Of a stretch of 20,895 nucleotides of DNA, positions 20,369-20,895 are shown one piece after another. The position numbers were made by a program, and so were the translations under genes. The notes beneath the pieces are model-generated. The model was given only the letters and a program-made list of their open reading frames with translations. It made no database searches and was not told the origin of the DNA. Origin of the DNA: Thermoleophilia bacterium (GTDB lineage: Bacteria > Actinomycetota > Thermoleophilia > Gaiellales > Gaiellaceae); the NCBI GenBank assembly GCA_013362295.1, contig JABFWJ010000297.1, forward strand, positions 1 through 20,895, in the 5' to 3' direction. Within the stretch, counting starts at the first letter, position 1, and each line of letters opens with the position of its first letter.

Positions 20369-20728
20369 TCAGGCGGCCGGAACCTGGCCCGCCCGTCCCG
20401 CGGCGGCGTCGAGCACCTCTTGCAGGCGCTCTGCGACCACGCGGATCCGCCGGGCCTCGACTGTGAGCTCCTCGACCAGCCGGGCGAGCTGCTCGACGAC
20501 GTCGGCCACCGGTTCGCCGTCGCCTTCCAGCAACCAGTGGAGCTGGCGGTCCGTCACCTCGGCGATCCGGCCGAGCCGACGGTATGGCACGACCTTTCCG
20601 GCCTCGTAGCCCTGGATCGAGCGCGGCGAGACACCCACCAGGGCCGCGAGCTCTTCCTGCGTGAGGCCGTGCTCTTTCCGCGCACGGGCAATCCGTCCGC
20701 CGATCCCGCCCGCCAGTTCGCGCCGCAT
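20369..20728 (-). CDS. XRE-family transcriptional regulator with a C-terminal coiled coil
   Basis: A 119-residue protein. The N-terminal Cro/C1 HTH (about 8-65) reads IGGRIARARKEHGLTQEELAALVGVSPRSIQGYEAGKVVPYRRLGRIAEV, with the recognition helix near SPRSIQGYE. The next segment (DRQLHWLLEGDGEPV) leads into a long amphipathic helix (VEQLARLVEELTVEARRIRVVAERLQEVL) that likely forms a dimer or binds a partner. The frame is open for 32 codons upstream, but AGGAGG lies 7 bases before the ATG at 20728, and TACGTT with a TCGTCA 17 bp away gives a credible promoter. Its target is unknown; autoregulation is common in this family. Confidence 0.85.
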   Translation of the reverse strand: MRRELAGGIGGRIARARKEHGLTQEELAALVGVSPRSIQGYEAGKVVPYRRLGRIAEVTDRQLHWLLEGDGEPVADVVEQLARLVEELTVEARRIRVVAERLQEVLDAAAGRAGQVPAA

Positions 20729-20895
20729 GGTTTTCCTCCTGACCCCGGAGATCAGAACGTACTGCAATTTCGCCTTTTTGACGAGTGGATCGGAGCAGCT
20801 GCGTGAACGTGCGGCGTAGCGCACGGACCCGGTCTCTCCTGACGGAAGCCTGACCGCCGCCGAAGACTGGACTTTTGGTCGCCCGGCGCCCGATT
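20729..20895. other. Non-coding end of window
   Basis: Beyond the XRE promoter (20756-20784) I see no gene in the last 110 bases on either strand and no tRNA-like structure. The stretch may be the upstream region of a gene outside the window. Confidence 0.4.
20756..20784 (-). promoter_or_regulatory. Candidate promoter of the XRE regulator gene
   Basis: TCGTCA (-35, 20784-20779) and TACGTT (-10, 20761-20756), separated by 17 bp, lie about 27 bp before the ATG that has an AGGAGG ribosome-binding site. This gene therefore has a leadered mRNA, unlike queF next to it. Confidence 0.4.

Overview
The window is GC-rich with a very strong preference for G or C at third codon positions. Its gene set points to an actinomycete-related bacterium, most likely class Thermoleophilia (Solirubrobacterales/Gaiellales). 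The clues are two RpoD-like sigma factors side by side, a GarA/FtsR-type pair, an RsiG-like anti-sigma protein, and a long GDP-mannose pyrophosphorylase-phosphomannomutase fusion. This placement is inferred from gene content, not from a marker tree. I saw no rRNA, tRNA, CRISPR array or transposase.

Left part (1-4720): a partial HNH-repeat protein and a class II glutamine amidotransferase. Two convergent sigma-70 genes follow, separated by a cluster of nested hairpins. A 416-bp non-coding stretch upstream of the second sigma gene carries a perfect palindrome, a DnaA-box-like cluster and a possible terminator. After it come a small two-helix membrane protein, a possible 60-aa ORF and a Cys-rich, probably zinc-binding protein.

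Central minus-strand block (4782-9874): pgsA-like CDP-alcohol phosphatidyltransferase, mannose-1-phosphate guanylyltransferase fused to a degenerate phosphomannomutase domain, an RsiG-like protein with a c-di-GMP-binding signature, a zinc-ribbon/FHA GarA homologue, an FtsR-like MerR regulator, and apt. Start/stop overlaps and short gaps suggest one or two operons. The order pgsA ... garA-ftsR resembles the M. tuberculosis pgsA2-gcvH-garA-Rv1828 region, but with different genes inserted.

Middle (9892-12406): a shortened HutF-like amidohydrolase, a secreted GH99-like glycosidase and a stand-alone MshEN-type c-di-GMP-binding domain protein. Several convergent 3' overlaps occur here.

Right part (12369-19921): a minus-strand operon of ABC substrate-binding protein, double-domain permease, ATPase and MFS exporter. 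It is divergent from a plus-strand CitA/DcuS-type kinase and CitB/DcuR-type response regulator. The shared 154-bp intergenic region holds three to four copies of a 12-bp direct repeat at 18-19 bp spacing, a strong candidate operator. This looks like a self-contained sense-and-import module for an organic anion or similar small ligand. The window ends with queF and an XRE-type regulator, both on the minus strand.

Several starts have no Shine-Dalgarno sequence but have a TANNNT hexamer 6-8 bases upstream. This indicates leaderless transcripts and helps fix the start codons.
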